A stretch of DNA of 64,000 nt from JAICYJ01 sp963737445 (GTDB taxonomy: Bacteria; Actinomycetota; Thermoleophilia; Gaiellales; JAICJC01). The position numbers and the translations under genes are program-made. Shown here piece after piece: positions 34,752 to 43,773 of the stretch (position 1 is its first letter; each line of letters starts with the position of its first letter). The stretch is from NCBI GenBank assembly GCA_963737445.1, contig CAVTSO010000007.1, positions 62,001-126,000 of the forward strand. Reading direction: 5' to 3'. The notes beneath the pieces were generated by a model. That model ran no database searches, had not been told where the DNA came from, and saw nothing but the letters and a program-made list of their open reading frames with translations.

Positions 34752-36107
34752 GCGCGCCGCTGCGGATCGCGATCGTGGGCGGCGGCGTGGTGGCGCCGAG
34801 GGAACGGTCTGGCGGCCGACGTGCTGATTGAGGACGGCGTGGTCGGGGCGGTCGGGGACATCGATTGTGCGGGCGCGGACGGATCGATGCGGCGGCTGCC
34901 TGGTGCTGCCGGGCGCGATCGACGTACATACGCACGTCTTCGGCGGCATCCGCGACGCCACGCGCTCGGCGCTCTGTGGCGGAACCACGAGCGCGCTCGC
35001 CTTCGTGGATGCGCTCGACGGCGAGCGACCGGTGGAGGCGGCGCGCCGCACGATGGCCGACGAGATGCCCGATTCGCTCATCGATCTGGCGTTCCACGCG
35101 GTCATCTGGGAGCCGCGCGCGTACAGACCGGCGACCTGCGCGACGTGGCGGCACTCGGCGTCGGCAGCGTGAAGCTGTGGCTGGCCTACGTCGAGCTGGG
35201 CATCAGGCCGAGGACGACGTCGCGCTGGCGGTCATGCAGGAGGCCGCCGAGCTCGGGGTCGTTATGCTCGCCCACTGCGAGAACGGGCGGGCGGTCGACC
35301 TCCTCACCCGGCAACTGGTTGCGGCGGGGAGGTTCGGCCTCGATTCGCTGCCCCGCAGTCGGCCGATCGAGCTGGAGGCCGAGTGCGTGCACCGCTTCCT
35401 GGTCTCGCGGAGGTCGCGGCCGCCACGCCCTACGTCGTCCACGTGACGGGCCCGGCCGCTCGAGGAGATCGCGGCCGCGCGCGCCCGCGGGCAGACGGTG
35501 CACGGCGAGGTCTGCCCGCACCACCTGCTGTTCCAGCGCGAACAACACGAAGGTCTCGACGGGCTGCGCTATGTGATGACGCCGCCGCTGCGCACGGCCG
35601 CCGACCGCGCGGCGCTCATGCGAGCCCTGCGCGACGGCACGCTCGACACCTATGCGTCCGATCACTGCCACCTGCGCCTCGACCGCGACAAGCTTCCGGT
35701 CGCGGGCGACTTCACGCAGGTACCGACCGGACTGCCGGGCATCGGCGCGCGGTTGCCGCTGGGCTTCGCGCAGGCAGTCGACGGCGAGGCGCTGCTCTCG
35801 CCCGAGCAGCTCGTCGAGGTGGCCTGCACAAACCCTGCGCGCATCTTCGGGCTGTATCCGCAGAAGGGCGTGATCGCGGCGGGAAGCGACGCCGACATCG
35901 TCGTCTGGGATCCTTCGCGCGCTCCCGGATCACGCTTGCCGGACATGCAGGACGGCCTGGACTGGTCACCGTACGACGGCATCGAGGTGCCCGGGGCGAT
36001 CCGCGACGTGCTCGCGCGCGGCGACCAGGTGGTAGTCGACGGCGTTTCGGCGGGGAGGAGCATCGCGGTCCTACCTGCCGGTGTCGCGCGTGCTCGAGAC
36101 CGCGTGA
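34748..36107 (+). pseudogene. Dihydropyrimidinase/hydantoinase-like cyclic amidohydrolase, frame broken in first half and at the end
   Basis: An amidohydrolase-fold enzyme of about 450 residues that opens cyclic diamides. The metal site is complete when frames are joined: IDVHTHVFGG, the bridging Lys in GSVKLWLAY, His in LAHCENGR, His in YVVHVTG, then EVCPHHL and the catalytic Asp in YASDHCHL. Breaks fall between 34790 and 35470. From 35470 the frame is clean to about 36050, where another one-base break hides the expected end (SYLPVSRVLETA, stop 36107); unbroken, the frame would run to 36133. GTG 34748 overlaps the importer ATPase, so uptake and ring opening are coupled. Dihydropyrimidine, hydantoin or allantoin are all possible substrates. 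Confidence 0.8.
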
Positions 36108-36475
36108 GGGCTGAGCCGGGCACGGCCGGCTGAGCCGGCGGCGACCTCGGCCAGGAAGGCGCGCAGCTGGTCGGCCGCGTCTGGCTCGATCGCCGGCGGC
36201 ACCGCCAGCCCGTAGCGCCCGAGCGCCTGCTCCAGCCCGGCGCGGCTGCCCACCAGCGCCAGCGTGTAGCCGTGGCGCGCGAACTCCTCGGTCTGCTCGG
36301 CCACCTGGTCGAGCAGCGGCGCCGCCACCTCGTCGGGGTAGTCGCCGGCGGGCAGCTGCATCGCGCCCCAGCCCTCCTGCTCGATCACGGCCAAGGCGTC
36401 GACCCCACCAGCCTCGGGGTTGACCAGCTCGCTGGCGACCAGGGCGACGCGGAAGCTGCGCAGGTCGCCCTCCAC
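36071..36475 (-). CDS. 134-residue soluble protein coupled to the TudS-related gene, function unknown
   Basis: I do not recognise a family. The first 80 residues look alpha/beta (FRVALVASELVNPEAGGVDALAVIEQEG and GYTLALVGS), suggesting a small flavodoxin- or Rossmann-like core; the rest is helical. The GTG at 36475 follows directly after the stop of the TudS-related gene (TAGGTG), so its translation depends on that gene and the two products probably act together. Its 3' end overlaps the end of the convergent hydrolase gene. Confidence 0.6.
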   Translation of the reverse strand: MEGDLRSFRVALVASELVNPEAGGVDALAVIEQEGWGAMQLPAGDYPDEVAAPLLDQVAEQTEEFARHGYTLALVGSRAGLEQALGRYGLAVPPAIEPDAADQLRAFLAEVAAGSAGRARLSPHAVSSTRDTGR

Positions 36476-37024
36476 CTAGCCGCCGCCTTCCATCAGCGCG
36501 ACCAGCTGCGCCCGCTCCTCGGACGGATCGTGCGTGGGCAGCTGGTGCGACACGCCCATCGCGCGCGGTGCGGTGACGCCGCGCTCGGCCAGCTCAGCGG
36601 TCAGCTCCTCGAGGAAGATGCCGCTGCCGGGCGAGAGCTCTGGGGCGCCGTCCGGCCACTCCGGTCGGCCACCGCGGGCCGGGTCGGAGCTGGTCACGTG
36701 CACGCCCATCGAGGGGCTGCCGTCGATGCCGACCAGGATCACGTCGTCTCCACGGGCGACGTGCACCTCGATCGCGCCGGCCACGGCGGCGGCGATCTTG
36801 CGGCAGTGGCGGCGAAAGGCGGTCGTGTCGTACTGCTCCCGCACCGCCCAGAAGCGGTTCAGGCCGGTGAACGCCAGCTCCGGGCAGGGCATCTGCTCGA
36901 TGCGCCAGCCGCGCCCCCGCAGCTCGTCGGCCAGCGGCGAGTAGACGCCGGGGCAGCGGGCGCCGCCGTCGGTCTTCGAGTTCTGGTTGAGCAGGCAGTG
37001 AGCGACGAATGCAACGCCGGGCAT
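36476..37024 (-). CDS. TudS-related putative desulfidase (CD3072-like family)
   Basis: A 182-residue protein resembling the CD3072 group related to thiouracil desulfidase TudS (DUF523). Cysteines that could hold an Fe-S cluster are Cys9 in AHCLLNQNSK, one in GARCPGVYSP and one in QMPCPELAFTG. The later GIDGSPSMGVHVTSS stretch is also typical. TudS removes sulfur from 2-thiouracil; the activity of this subgroup is not established. The ATG lies 6 bases after TATACT on its strand, so it is probably leaderless. Its place beside a dihydropyrimidinase-like gene makes a role in heterocycle breakdown worth testing. Confidence 0.7.
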   Translation of the reverse strand: MPGVAFVAHCLLNQNSKTDGGARCPGVYSPLADELRGRGWRIEQMPCPELAFTGLNRFWAVREQYDTTAFRRHCRKIAAAVAGAIEVHVARGDDVILVGIDGSPSMGVHVTSSDPARGGRPEWPDGAPELSPGSGIFLEELTAELAERGVTAPRAMGVSHQLPTHDPSEERAQLVALMEGGG

Positions 37025-37030
37025 CCCGGC

Positions 37031-37036
37031 AGTATA
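37031..37036 (-). promoter_or_regulatory. -10 box of the TudS-related gene
   Basis: Read leftward, TATACT (close to consensus) is followed by 6 bases and ATG 37024; no Shine-Dalgarno sequence. Confidence 0.55.
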
Positions 37037-37056
37037 GGAACAGGAAGGTGGGGGAT

Positions 37057-37827
37057 ATGAGCATGCGCAGCGCGATCGTCACGGGGTCGTCCTCCGGTAT
37101 CGGCCGGGCGATCGCGATCCGGCTGGCGGCCGACGGGTTCGACGTCGTGCTGGCAGACATCCGGCCCGATCCGATAACCGGTGGCGAGCCCACCGAGGAC
37201 GTGATCCTGGGCAGCGGCGGCAGCGCCATTCACGTGGCGGCCGATGTTGCCTCGCCGGACGACTGCGCGGCGCTGGTCGTAACGGCCGTGAAGCGTGTCG
37301 GCACGCTGGATGTGCTGGTGAACAACGCCGTGCTGGCCGGTGTGGAGTCCAAGCCGCTGCTGGACACCGAGCCCGAGGACTGGGACGCGATGATGGCCGT
37401 CAACCTGCGCGGCGCGTACCTGCTGTGCCGGGCGGCGGTGCGCCAGATGCTGACCCAACCGCTGGACGGCGACACGCGGGGACGGATCATCAACATCACC
37501 TCGCAGCACGGGATCGTCGGCTGCCCGGGCCACTTCACCTACAGCGTCGGCAAGGGCGGCCTGATCCAGATGACACGCCAGATCGCGGTCGACTACGGGC
37601 CGCAGGGCATCATCTGCAACGCGGTCGCGCCGGGCAAGATCGTGACGGGGACCCCCGGGGACCTCAGCGCGAGCGAGGAAGGCCTGGCCTACGTGCGGTC
37701 ACGCACGCCGTTTGCACGGCTGGGCCGCTCCGAGGACGTTGCCGCGGCGGTGTCGTTCCTGGCGAACGAGGCCAGCTACGTGAGCGGCAGCAACCTAATG
37801 GTGGACGGAGGCTGGAGCGCGTACTAA
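37057..37827 (+). CDS. SDR-family NAD(P)-dependent oxidoreductase (copy 1 of a convergent pair)
   Basis: A 256-residue classical SDR. TGSSSGIG binds the cofactor, NNAVLAG is the structural motif, and the Ser-Tyr-Lys set is in INITSQHG and YSVGKGG. The end VDGGWSAY is a normal SDR terminus. ATG 37057 has AAGGTGGGGG ahead of it. It is divergent from the TudS-related gene and convergent with a second SDR to which it is clearly paralogous; their stop codons overlap by four bases. Substrate unknown; an alcohol or hydroxy acid of the surrounding pathway is likely. Confidence 0.87.
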   Translation: MSMRSAIVTGSSSGIGRAIAIRLAADGFDVVLADIRPDPITGGEPTEDVILGSGGSAIHVAADVASPDDCAALVVTAVKRVGTLDVLVNNAVLAGVESKPLLDTEPEDWDAMMAVNLRGAYLLCRAAVRQMLTQPLDGDTRGRIINITSQHGIVGCPGHFTYSVGKGGLIQMTRQIAVDYGPQGIICNAVAPGKIVTGTPGDLSASEEGLAYVRSRTPFARLGRSEDVAAAVSFLANEASYVSGSNLMVDGGWSAY

Positions 37828-38597
37828 TAGGCCATCCACCCGCCGTCGACCAGCAGGTTGATCCCGCTCACGTACGTGCACTCGTCGGACGCCAGAAACA
37901 GCGCGGCGGCGGCCACGTCGGCGGGCCGCCCCAGACGGGAGAAGGGCGTGCGCGCGTGCGAGTAGGCCAGCACCTCCTCCGAGTCCTGGCGCACGAGGAT
38001 CTTGCCCGGCGCCAGCCCGTTCACGATCACACCCAGGGGGCCGAAGTCGACGGCCAGCTGATGGGTGAGGTTGATGACGCCGCCCTTGGCGGTGCAGTAG
38101 GCGACGTGGCCGGGCGCGCCGATCATGCCGTGCTGCGAGGAGATGTTGATGATGCGCCCGCGCGCCTCCGCCACCGGCTCCTGGCCGAGCATCTGCTGGA
38201 CGGCGCGCTTGCAGCAGAGGAACACGCCGCGCAGGCCCACGTCCATGATCGCGTCCCAGTCCGCGGGCTCGGTCTCCAGCAGCCCCTTCGAGTGGCGGCC
38301 GGCGACGATCGCGTTGTTCACCATCACGTCCAGGCGGCCGCGCCGCTCGACGGCGGTCGTTACCAGCCGGCCGATGTCGTCCCACCGCGAGGCGTCGGCC
38401 TCGACGAAGATGCCGCTGCCGCCGGCCTGTTCGATCAGATCGACGGTCGGCTCGCCGCCCTCGCGGGGGTCCGGGCGCACGTCGCCGACCACCACGTCGG
38501 CGCCCTCGGCGGCGAAGGTCAGGGCCATCGCCCGGCCCAGGCCGGAGGCCGCGCCGGTGATGACGATCGACTTGTCCTGCAGTCGCCCCGCGCTCAT
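37824..38597 (-). CDS. SDR-family NAD(P)-dependent oxidoreductase (copy 2 of a convergent pair)
   Basis: A 257-residue classical SDR with TGAASGLG, NNAIVAG, INISSQHG and the catalytic YCTAKGG, ending VDGGWMAY. By eye more than half of its residues match the SDR encoded at 37057-37827, including long shared stretches around GRIIN and APGKI. This suggests duplication followed by inversion. The ATG has AAAGGGGATG upstream and a TATGCT -10 about 30 bases further. Possibly the two act on opposite enantiomers or successive steps; this is speculation. Confidence 0.87.
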   Translation of the reverse strand: MSAGRLQDKSIVITGAASGLGRAMALTFAAEGADVVVGDVRPDPREGGEPTVDLIEQAGGSGIFVEADASRWDDIGRLVTTAVERRGRLDVMVNNAIVAGRHSKGLLETEPADWDAIMDVGLRGVFLCCKRAVQQMLGQEPVAEARGRIINISSQHGMIGAPGHVAYCTAKGGVINLTHQLAVDFGPLGVIVNGLAPGKILVRQDSEEVLAYSHARTPFSRLGRPADVAAAALFLASDECTYVSGINLLVDGGWMAY

Positions 38598-38711
38598 CTC
38601 GCATCCCCTTTCCGTGGACGCCCCCGAGCATAGCGACGGCCGTGCGCGGGCTCGGGCCGGTCCGTGCCAGAATGCCGGACACCGAACGAACGCCGACAGA
38701 GGGGGGACCGG

Positions 38712-39047
38712 ATGGACGATGATCGCGCACGAGAGCTGCTGGCGGAGGAGCGGCGGCGGATCGAAGAGGCGCTAGCGACGAGCACCGTTGTCACCACCGA
38801 CGACGAGTCCACCGCGGACGACGCCGACAACGCCACCGACACGTATCAGAACGAGTTCGACGAGGGCAGGAGCGACGACCTCAACCAGCAGCTGGCTGCG
38901 GTCGAGCGGGCCGAGCAGCGGCTGGCAGAGGGCCGGTACGGGCTCTCGATCGAGAGCGGCGATCCGATCCCGGACGAGCGGCTGGAGGCGATCCCGACGG
39001 CCGAGCGCACGGTCGCCGAGGAGGAGCGCTTCGATCGCGGCGCCTAG
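38712..39047 (+). CDS. DksA/TraR-like protein lacking the zinc-finger cysteines
   Basis: A 111-residue acidic protein. The helical front (ERRRIEEALAT) and an acidic loop (DDADNATDTYQNEFDEG) resemble the coiled coil and tip of DksA/TraR/YteA proteins. The end RYGLSIESGDPIPDERLEAIPTAE copies the zinc-finger segment of that family but has no cysteines. Non-zinc versions exist in actinobacteria. It may bind RNA polymerase through its secondary channel, unproven. ATG 38712 follows a GAGGGGGG ribosome-binding site. It is convergent with the MFS gene, 3 bases apart. Confidence 0.75.
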   Translation: MDDDRARELLAEERRRIEEALATSTVVTTDDESTADDADNATDTYQNEFDEGRSDDLNQQLAAVERAEQRLAEGRYGLSIESGDPIPDERLEAIPTAERTVAEEERFDRGA

Positions 39048-39050
39048 ACC

Positions 39051-40694
39051 TCAGTCGCCCGCCTGCTCGGCGGTCTGCTGCGCCAGACGCTCCGAGGCCA
39101 TCGTCCGCGCCGCGCCGTGGACGTCGGCCATGCCGGTGATCGCCGTCAGGAAGTCCTCCCGGCCGAGCGTGTAGAGGCTGGCGTCGCTGGTCGCCGTCAC
39201 CGTGGCGGTGCGCGGGGTGTCGTTCAGGAGCGCGATCTCGCCGAAGCCATCGCCACGGCTGAGCGTGGTCGCGAACCCGGCTGCGGTGGTCACGGCCACC
39301 TTGCCGTCGGCGACCAGGTAGAACAGGTCGCCGGGCTCGCCCTCCCGGATCAGCACTTCGCCGGGCGCGGCGTGGCGCGGCTCCAGCATCCGCGCGACGC
39401 CCTCCATCTGAGGCGGTGGCAGCGGCCGGAACAGCGCCATCGCGCGCAGCAGCCCGATCTGGACGATCGGCACGGTCGCCCTGGCGTCTGCGCGCAGGAT
39501 CGCCGGGAGCAGGACGAGCGTCACCAGTGGCATGATCGCTCCCACACCCACGATCGCCGCCTCGGTGCCACCCAGGCCGATCAGGATCGGCACCACCAAC
39601 GAGCCCAGCGACAGGCCGAGCATGTCGACGCTCTCGATCACGCCGAAGATGCGGCCCAGGACGGCGGGCGTCCCGGTGCGCTGAAGCAGCGTGCGACCGG
39701 AAACGTCGAACAGGCTGCGCCCGACGTTCGCGAGCAGCAGCAGTGGGATCGTGATCGCCATCCGCGGCCAGACCGCGATCAGGGCGACCGATGCGCCCAT
39801 GAGCACGGCCGCGGCGACCAGTGGAGGCGCCAGCCGCCGCCGGCCAACCAGCCCCACCGTGACGAACACGGCGACCAGGCCTCCGGCGCCGAAGGTGGCG
39901 TTCAGGATGCCCACGCCCGACTGCCCGATGTCGAGCTCGTTGAGCGCGAGCACCACGAACAGCACGTCCATCGCGCCGAGGTAGAGCGACTGCGAGGTGA
40001 GCACGCCCATCAACACCGCGGTGCCGCGCTCGCCCTTGAGCGCGCGGAACCCGTCGACCGCGTCCGCGATCGGCGAGCCCACGTCGCCCGGTTCGGCCGG
40101 CGGCAGCGATCGCGTCAGCGGCAGCGACACCCAGGTGGCGGCAAGCATGGCGACGGCGAATGCCGCCACCACCCAGCCGGGCCCGCCGATCGCGATCACA
40201 CCGGCGGCCACGATCGGACCGACCATGATGCCGGCGCTCTCGATCCAGCCCAGCGCCGCATTTCCGGCGGTCAGCTCGTCGGGGGTGTGCACGGCGGCCG
40301 GCAGCACGACGTTCATGGTCGGGCGCGTGGCGTTGAACGCGGGTGCTGCCAGGATGGCAAACACGTAGACGACCGCGGGCGGGCCGTGGACGAGCAGCGC
40401 GATCGCCAACAGTCCCATGCCCACGGCCTGCGCCGCGTAACCGGCCACGAGCACCCATCCGGCCTGGTAGCGGTCCGCGAACGTGGCCAGCAACGGCGCG
40501 ATCACGACGCACGGCAGGAGCTGCGCCGCCGCCAGGATGCCGCTGGCCTTGGCTCCGCCCTGGTTGTAGGCGTAGACCAGCACGGCGATCCACTCGCCGT
40601 ACTCGGCGGCGTTGAACAGCGCGAAACCGATGCCGCATCGCCGCAGCGTCGGGTTTCGCGTCAGCTTCGCGAGAGGCGCCAGCCGGCTCAGCAC
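39051..40694 (-). CDS. MFS transporter fused to a C-terminal cyclic-nucleotide-binding domain
   Basis: A 547-residue protein. The first 400 residues have about twelve hydrophobic helices of an EntS/MFS_3-type exporter (ALFNAAEYGEWIAVLVYAY at the first helix; PAFNATRPTMNVVLP between helices). Residues about 420-525 form a cNMP-binding beta roll (LEPRHAAPGEVLIREGEPGD split by the family turn, LFYLVADGKVAV, GDGFGEIALLNDTPRTATV), with the phosphate-binding GEIALL/RTATV pattern intact. So transport may respond to cAMP or cGMP. GTG 40694 lies 6 bases after TAGGAT and is probably leaderless. The cargo is unknown. Confidence 0.85.
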   Translation of the reverse strand: MLSRLAPLAKLTRNPTLRRCGIGFALFNAAEYGEWIAVLVYAYNQGGAKASGILAAAQLLPCVVIAPLLATFADRYQAGWVLVAGYAAQAVGMGLLAIALLVHGPPAVVYVFAILAAPAFNATRPTMNVVLPAAVHTPDELTAGNAALGWIESAGIMVGPIVAAGVIAIGGPGWVVAAFAVAMLAATWVSLPLTRSLPPAEPGDVGSPIADAVDGFRALKGERGTAVLMGVLTSQSLYLGAMDVLFVVLALNELDIGQSGVGILNATFGAGGLVAVFVTVGLVGRRRLAPPLVAAAVLMGASVALIAVWPRMAITIPLLLLANVGRSLFDVSGRTLLQRTGTPAVLGRIFGVIESVDMLGLSLGSLVVPILIGLGGTEAAIVGVGAIMPLVTLVLLPAILRADARATVPIVQIGLLRAMALFRPLPPPQMEGVARMLEPRHAAPGEVLIREGEPGDLFYLVADGKVAVTTAAGFATTLSRGDGFGEIALLNDTPRTATVTATSDASLYTLGREDFLTAITGMADVHGAARTMASERLAQQTAEQAGD

Positions 40695-40700
40695 GGACCG

Positions 40701-40706
40701 ATCCTA
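40701..40706 (-). promoter_or_regulatory. -10 box of the MFS-cNMP gene
   Basis: Read leftward, TAGGAT is followed by 6 bases and GTG 40694; no Shine-Dalgarno sequence. Confidence 0.5.
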
Positions 40707-40714
40707 CGCCGTTG

Positions 40715-40792
40715 GTGTACTACGAGCCATCGAGCTAGGTGAAGCACCTCGAGGCGTCGTGTTGCCGACCGGCAGGTCGGGCTGAGACCCTT
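40715..40792 (+). repeat. Dispersed repeat, copy 1 (incomplete)
   Basis: About 78 bp that match copies at 48529-48627 and, inverted, 59010-59122. The shared core contains TACTACGAGCCATCGAG, the small hairpin AGGTG-AAG-CACCT and a GCCG-AC-CGGC hairpin. The flanking direct repeats seen in the other copies are degenerate here. It lies just behind the stop of the OppF gene, which is on the other strand. Confidence 0.8.
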
Positions 40793-40796
40793 ACTG

Positions 40797-41785
<989 letters not shown>

Positions 41786-41789
<4 letters not shown>

Positions 41790-42802
41790 GACGCCTCCGG
41801 TGTCGCGACCCGCCGGGCCTGCTTCTGATCGGCAGAGAGCAGGCACGCATCCAGGTGGTCGGCCCCCGACCGCGCCTCGAGTTCAGGGCGCTCGGCGCGG
41901 CAGCGGTCGAATGCATACGGGCAACGGGGCCGGAAGCTGCAGCCCGCCGGCAGCGAGATCAACGACGGCGGCTGCCCCGAGATGGCCGCCAGCCGCCTCT
42001 GGCGGGGCCGGTCCAGCCGCGAGATCGACCCCAGCAGGCCCCACGTGTACGGATGTTGCGGCCCGCGGAACAGCTCGCCCACGTCGGCGTACTCCACGAT
42101 CCGGCCCGCGTACATCACGGCCACCCTGTCTGCCACCTCGGCAACGACGCCCAGGTCGTGCGTGATCAGCACCACGGCCGAGTCGAACTCGCGCTGCAGG
42201 TTCCCGATCAGCTCCAGGATCTGGGCCTGGATGGTGACGTCGAGGGCGGTGGTCGGCTCGTCCGCGATCAGCACGTCGGGGTTGCAGGAGAGCCCCATCG
42301 CGATCATCACCCGCTGGCGCATGCCGCCCGAGAACTGGTGCGGGTAGTCGTCGATCCGCGCCTCGGGGTTGGGGATGCCGACGGCACCGAGCAGCTCGAG
42401 GGTACGCCTGCGTGCCTGTTTCGCGGACAGGCCCTCGTGCGCGCGCAGCTGCTCATCGATCTGCCAGCCGATCCTGTAGACCGGGTTCAGCGAGGTCATC
42501 GGGTCCTGGAAGATCATCGAGATCTGCTTCCCGCGCACCTGCAGCATCTCGCCCTGGGACAGCTGCATCAGGTTGCGCCCCTTGAACAGCACCTCGCCCG
42601 AGAACACGGCGTTCTGGTCGAGGATCAGCCGCATCAACGTCATTGCGGTCACGCTCTTGCCGGAGCCGGACTCGCCCACGATGCCCAACACCTCGCCGCG
42701 ATTGACGGTGAACGAGACCCCATCGACCGCGTGCACGGTGCCGTCCTGGGTGCGGAACGAGACGCTCAGGTCGCGCACCTCGAGCAGCGGTGCGTCGGTC
42801 AT
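41786..42802 (-). CDS. oppD: Oligopeptide ABC importer ATPase OppD/DppD
   Basis: A 338-residue ABC ATPase: Walker A GIVGESGSGKSVTAMTLMRL, Q-loop IFQDPMTSLNPVYRI, signature FSGGMRQRVMIAMGL, Walker B VLIADEPTTALD, then HPYTWGLLGSISRLD and the cysteine-bearing tail GCSFRPRCPYAFDRC. ATG 42802 overlaps the stop of the permease OppB (ATGA). Gene order A-C-B-D-F and close overlaps show a single transcript for uptake of di- or oligopeptides. Confidence 0.92.
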
Positions 42803-43770
42803 GCCGGACGCACCCGCGGGTCGAGCCAGGCGTAGCCGACGTCGACAACGGCGTTCGCCATCACGATGAAGATCGCGCCGTAGATGACGGTGGCCATGAT
42901 CACCGGCAGGTCGAGACTGATCAGCGACTGGTATGTGAGCAGGCCCACGCCGGGCAGGCCGAAGACCACCTCGACCAGCAGAGCGCCGCCGCCCACCAGC
43001 GCACCGAAGTCGAGCCCGAACAGGCTGACGAAGCTGATCATCGATGTGCGCAACGTGTGGCGCAGCAGCACCCGCCGCCCGCTCAGCCCCTTTGCGCGGG
43101 CGGTGCGCACGAAGTCCTCGTTCTCGGTCTCCAGCAGCTCGGCCCGCAGCACCCGCGCGTAGAGGCCGATGTAGAGCACCGACAGCACCAGCCACGGGAT
43201 CACCAGGTGCTTGAACCACATAGCCGGATCCTGAGTGAAGGGCGTGTAGCCGAGCGGCGGCACCCACGAGAACAGGAAGGTGTCGTGGTAGCGGTCCTGG
43301 GTGATCAGGTTGGCCATCTCGCCCAGCCAGAACACGGGCATCGAGATGCCGATCAGCGCCAGCATCATCAGCATCGGATCGAAGATGGTGCCGCGCAGTA
43401 CCGCGGCCGCCACGCCCATGATGATCGACACCACCACCCAGATCACCGCCGCGCCCAGCACCAGCGACAGCGTCACCGGGGTGGCGGCCACGATCTCGGG
43501 TACCACCTTCTGGCCCTGGTTGCTGTACGAGGTGAGGTCGCGGCTGATGAACAGCTTCTTCATCAGGATTACGTACTGCACCGGCAGCGGACGGTCGAGG
43601 CCGTACTGGTGCTTGATGGCCTTGATCGTCTCGGGGCTGGGGTTGCGGCCGGCCAGCTTGCGGGCCGGGTCGACGCCGGGCGTGTGGAAGAAGATCAGGA
43701 ACACCAGCACCGTGATCGTGAACACGACGAAGACGGTGGCGATCATGCGGCGGATGACGAAGGTCAGCAT
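42799..43770 (-). CDS. oppB: Oligopeptide ABC importer permease OppB/DppB
   Basis: A 323-residue permease with six predicted helices. The N-terminus (TFVIRRMIATVFVVFTITVLVFLIFF) and the first loop (TIKAIKHQYGLDRPLPVQY) are typical of DppB/OppB. The EAA loop is EDFVRTARAKGLSGRRVLLRH. The frame is intact, unlike the homologue at 31.1 kb. It starts 3 bases after the OppC stop. Confidence 0.9.
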   Translation of the reverse strand: MLTFVIRRMIATVFVVFTITVLVFLIFFHTPGVDPARKLAGRNPSPETIKAIKHQYGLDRPLPVQYVILMKKLFISRDLTSYSNQGQKVVPEIVAATPVTLSLVLGAAVIWVVVSIIMGVAAAVLRGTIFDPMLMMLALIGISMPVFWLGEMANLITQDRYHDTFLFSWVPPLGYTPFTQDPAMWFKHLVIPWLVLSVLYIGLYARVLRAELLETENEDFVRTARAKGLSGRRVLLRHTLRTSMISFVSLFGLDFGALVGGGALLVEVVFGLPGVGLLTYQSLISLDLPVIMATVIYGAIFIVMANAVVDVGYAWLDPRVRPA

Positions 43771-43773
43771 CCG

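Noticed and set aside
39117..40742. A 541-codon open frame opposite the MFS-cNMP gene
   Set aside because: Very Arg/Gln/His-rich with no domain; the minus strand encodes a full transporter.
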